DNA of 64,000 nt from Nitrospina sp. (GTDB lineage Bacteria > Nitrospinota > Nitrospinia > Nitrospinales > JACRGP01). Of this stretch, positions 61,650 to 64,000 are shown in pieces (position 1 is the stretch's first letter; the number at the start of each line of letters is the position of its first letter). Location of the stretch: positions 1 to 64,000 of the forward strand of contig JACAVV010000031.1 of NCBI GenBank assembly GCA_024648695.1, read 5' to 3'. The notes beneath the pieces were generated by a model. It made no database searches. It had not been told where the DNA came from and saw nothing but the letters and a program-made list of their open reading frames with translations. Position numbers and translations under genes: made by a program.

Positions 61650-61967
61650 TCAGGAAGGTTCAATGGTGCAGGTGAAAGGGAACTCTTCCATAGCGGCGGC
61701 GTTATGCACTTGCTGAACCTTGAATTCAGCAATTTCCAAAGGCAGGGTGGCAACAACGGCGGCTCCGGAATTATGAATTTCATACATCAACTGTTCCGCC
61801 GATTCGAAATCCTTGCCAAATATCCGTATTAGCATGCGAACCACAAATTCCATTGTTGTGACTTCATCATTCCACATGATGACCTTATATAATGGCAAAT
61901 AATCGATTTTTTGAGAATCGAAGACCTCTTGTTCAATATCTGGTGCGGGTAAAACTTCTGTTGCCAT
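61650..61967 (-). CDS. clpS: ATP-dependent Clp protease adaptor ClpS
   Basis: A 105-residue adaptor that delivers N-degron proteins to ClpAP. The core YKVIMWNDEVTTMEFVV and the EIHNSGAAVV helix, with the substrate-pocket residues, are typical. An N-terminal acidic tail (about 1-22) is also normal. No clpA or clpP gene is adjacent. It lies convergent with gltA, 37 bases past its stop. Confidence 0.92.
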   Translation of the reverse strand: MATEVLPAPDIEQEVFDSQKIDYLPLYKVIMWNDEVTTMEFVVRMLIRIFGKDFESAEQLMYEIHNSGAAVVATLPLEIAEFKVQQVHNAAAMEEFPFTCTIEPS

Positions 61968-62099
61968 AAAACTATAACCAATACATTCAGGGTTTAACGA
62001 TTCATTGCTTTAAATCAACAATATTTTCACAGATAAATTATAATAAATAACAAAATCCCTTTTCAATACAATTGTTGACAGAATCGGCAGGTAATTTCA

Positions 62100-63002
62100 A
62101 TGAAAGCAACAATTCCAGGACTACCCCTCCACCAATCACTCAAAACTTTGCTGTTCCTGTTGGTAACCACCCTTGGAATCGTGCTATCCCCCTTCTCATC
62201 CCTTCCAGCACGAGAAACCCTTTCCAGCCCGACAGCCCAGGTTTTGGGGCAAGGTGAATACTCCGATTTCAGAGTAGGGGGAGACATTCGCAGGTTTGCC
62301 GGAGAAACGCTTTTATACGATATCAGTTTTCTGTGGTTCAAAAAAGCCGCTCAAGCACGGGTTACCTTTCGCAAAACGTCTTCGGGATACGAATCGGTTC
62401 TTGTGGCCGAGACCAAGGGATTTGTAGGATGGTTTACCTCGTACAGGAAACACATCTATAAAGCCAGTTTCGACGTCATCGATAACGGTAAACGGGTCCG
62501 CACCAGAGTTTTTGAACGTGAGGTCATTATTGGAGACGATGTGGAGACTTCCATCAATACAATGGATTATATCAAAAAGGAAAACCGTTATAAAATTTTT
62601 AAAAACGATGAATTGTTCGAGCAGGGACTGGAGGAAATTCCCCCCGGCATTATATTCGACGACGTTCTCGCCTCTTTCTACAACTTTCGAAACAGTGTTT
62701 ATGGTCCCATTAAAAAAGGTAAAGAGTATCTGATTTATACAATTCCCGAAAAAGGCATGAAAGAAATCACGGTCAACATAAATAGCTCCGAACAACAGGA
62801 ACTCGAACGCATGGAACAGCAACGTCAACCTGCCGACGAATATTTGCTTCGAGTCAAAATACCCAAAGAAGTGTTTAAAACCAAATCAGGGATTTTACTT
62901 TTTTGGGCATCCAGACATTTAATACCACTCGAAACCACAGTGAAGGATTATATTCTGCTTGGAGATCTGCACGCAAAATTTGTTCGGCGGGAGACCGAGT
63001 GA
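62100..63002 (+). CDS. DUF3108-family periplasmic protein
   Basis: A 300-residue protein with a signal peptide (about 14-38) and a DUF3108 beta-rich domain (about 60-295). Strands such as ETLLYDISFLWFKKAAQA, then FVGWFTSYRKHIYKASFDV, are characteristic of the family, which has been tied to lipid or LPS-like binding at the envelope, though its exact function is not known. ATG 62100 has aggtaatttc before it. No partner gene is adjacent. Confidence 0.85.
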   Translation: MKATIPGLPLHQSLKTLLFLLVTTLGIVLSPFSSLPARETLSSPTAQVLGQGEYSDFRVGGDIRRFAGETLLYDISFLWFKKAAQARVTFRKTSSGYESVLVAETKGFVGWFTSYRKHIYKASFDVIDNGKRVRTRVFEREVIIGDDVETSINTMDYIKKENRYKIFKNDELFEQGLEEIPPGIIFDDVLASFYNFRNSVYGPIKKGKEYLIYTIPEKGMKEITVNINSSEQQELERMEQQRQPADEYLLRVKIPKEVFKTKSGILLFWASRHLIPLETTVKDYILLGDLHAKFVRRETE

Positions 63003-63265
63003 ACTATTTTAATATGTTAACCACATATTTCAAACAGGTTAGGATCCATAAAAAATAATAATGGGCCAAAGGTCTTGAAAATCATGAACCCAGATATTAA
63101 ATCCAAGGAACAAAATTATTGGAGTTGAGTTTCCTGCTTTAGGATTATTCATTTTAATCTAATCGGGCAATAATCCGCCTGCCCTTCACACCTTCACATT
63201 ATGGGTCGAATTTCTTTTGCTTCGCCTTTGGTTATATTGGAAGGTAATCGTTATGAATCGGAACA
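63003..63265. other. intergenic leader of the LRR gene
   Basis: No gene is supported. A short frame (ATG 63254, six sense codons) has a good ggaagg site and overlaps the LRR start codon region. It may act as a leader peptide. Another 31-codon frame starts at 63201. Neither can be confirmed. Confidence 0.35.
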
Positions 63266-64000
63266 ATGGCTAAAAAACAGAAGACCGTGGACCTAGGTCC
63301 CAAAGGGGCTAGCTACAATGATCCTATTTGGAAGAAAGATCCGGAGGCCGCGTTTGCCGAGGCGGAGCACCGGATAAGATTAGCCAAGGAAACCAAATGG
63401 GGAGACCAACCGCCGGCAATTTTCATTCACGATTTGAACGCGTTAGAGGCATTGCCAATGTCATTGGGGGAAATCCCCGACTTGCAGAAGATATGTATCT
63501 ATACAGACAATCGTGGAAAGCGGAAATTGCGTGGCGGGCATCATCTTTCAGACTGCGAAGCACTGCGCGGAATTAACACGTTGACTGTGCTTGAACTCTG
63601 GGAAACCAGAGTGGAGGAGCTTGCACCGCTGTGCAATTTGGTTCAGTTGGAGGAACTGTATCTTTGCGGCACGAAGATTAATAGCCTCGATCCTTTGAGC
63701 GGCTTAACGGAATTGAAGTCTCTCAATGTCGCCATTACCTGTATTTGCGATCTTGCGCCGATCTCCAAATTAACGGGGTTATCGGAGCTTTACGCCGGTC
63801 GAACCGCTCTGTCCGACCTCGCCGCCATCGCCAACCTTGGTGCGCTGACTACGTTGTACGTCAATCATACCGCGATCTCGGATATCTCCGTGGTTGCCAA
63901 TTTTCTAAATTTGAGGGAGCTCAATATCAGTCATACGGCGGTCACCGACCTTTCCCCATTGTCCGGCTTAACGGAATTAACCGATCTCAACATCATCAGT
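63266..64000 (+). CDS. leucine-rich-repeat protein, 5' part (runs off the window)
   Basis: An open reading frame without stop from ATG 63266 to the window end (245 codons seen). After an N-terminal basic/acidic lead (about 1-80) it enters leucine-rich repeats of about 22 residues with the pattern LxxLxLxxTxIxDLxPLxxL. At least six repeats are visible, as in VQLEELYLCGTKINSLDPL and LNLRELNISHTAVTDLSPL. The T/I/D pattern is the internalin/SDS22-like class. It lacks a signal peptide and is probably cytoplasmic unless exported otherwise. It lies downstream of DUF3108 with 260 bases between. Only the beginning can be described. Confidence 0.8.
   Translation, partial: MAKKQKTVDLGPKGASYNDPIWKKDPEAAFAEAEHRIRLAKETKWGDQPPAIFIHDLNALEALPMSLGEIPDLQKICIYTDNRGKRKLRGGHHLSDCEALRGINTLTVLELWETRVEELAPLCNLVQLEELYLCGTKINSLDPLSGLTELKSLNVAITCICDLAPISKLTGLSELYAGRTALSDLAAIANLGALTTLYVNHTAISDISVVANFLNLRELNISHTAVTDLSPLSGLTELTDLNIIS

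Noticed and set aside
1-64000. tRNA or rRNA genes
   Set aside because: I scanned for T-loop (GGTTCRA) contexts with acceptor stems and found none that fold into a tRNA; no rRNA segment was recognised.

Overview
The window reads like the chromosome of a Gram-negative autotrophic bacterium, most plausibly a member of the Nitrospinota (Nitrospina-like marine nitrite oxidisers). The best evidence is a two-gene ATP-citrate lyase (17127-21155), the signature enzyme of the reductive TCA cycle, whose large subunit is unusually long and divergent. Citrate synthase, a broken bicarbonate transporter, MlaA-type envelope genes, HEAT and TPR proteins and moderate G+C also fit. No rRNA, tRNA, nitrite oxidoreductase or other direct lineage marker is present, so the assignment is inference. 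Coding density is high. I see no intact mobile element and no CRISPR array.

Layout. 324-1388: membrane histidine kinase. 1832-6555: a sulfur amino-acid cluster (cysK, threonine synthase-like, ThiS/MoaD-like sulfur carrier, MoeB-like E1, CysO-type cysM, 2Fe-2S ferredoxin). 6786-15266: HEAT-repeat lipoprotein, heterodimeric ABC exporter, ZIP transporter, second HEAT protein, glycosyltransferase. 15326-17060: polyprenyl diphosphate synthase and AMMECR1. 17127-21155: ATP-citrate lyase with a good sigma-70 promoter and a terminator nearby. 21485-25912: CBS protein, GAF histidine kinase, a 53-residue membrane protein and a DEAD-box helicase. 25998-29062: an aldolase-family protein coupled to a fusion of ATP-grasp ligase and FMN-dependent 2-hydroxyacid dehydrogenase. 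29239-34196: an ArfA-like ribosome-rescue protein, a haem-copper-oxidase-like/DUF1858 membrane protein, a glycosyltransferase, then DUF5685, zinc-ribbon, DedA and DnaJ genes in a row.

34197-41478 is the most accessory-looking part: an sbtA pseudogene, an IS remnant, a secreted TldD-like protease, and two paralogous secreted proteins of unknown family. Each paralog has a sigma-54-like promoter, and a sigma-54 activator gene lies next to one of them. 41655-45618 is a compact operon: B12-binding radical SAM, beta-helix spike, PAAR, methyltransferase and DUF1795 (EagR-like). It looks like an orphan contractile-injection tip or effector module.

45827-63002 returns to housekeeping and envelope functions: FMN reductase, DUF255 protein, MlaA, TPR, MFS/spermidine-synthase/TPR fusion, SUMF1-like protein, inositol phosphatase family, secreted small proteins, half-size TauE, dicarboxylate symporter, citrate synthase, ClpS and DUF3108. 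The right edge (63266 onward) carries the start of a leucine-rich-repeat protein that runs out of the window.

The strongest candidates for undescribed biology are the ATP-grasp/FMN fusion with its aldolase partner, the PAAR/beta-helix/radical SAM/methyltransferase operon, the sigma-54-linked secreted paralogs, and the sulfur-carrier cluster whose carrier ends in Gly-Gly plus two extra residues.
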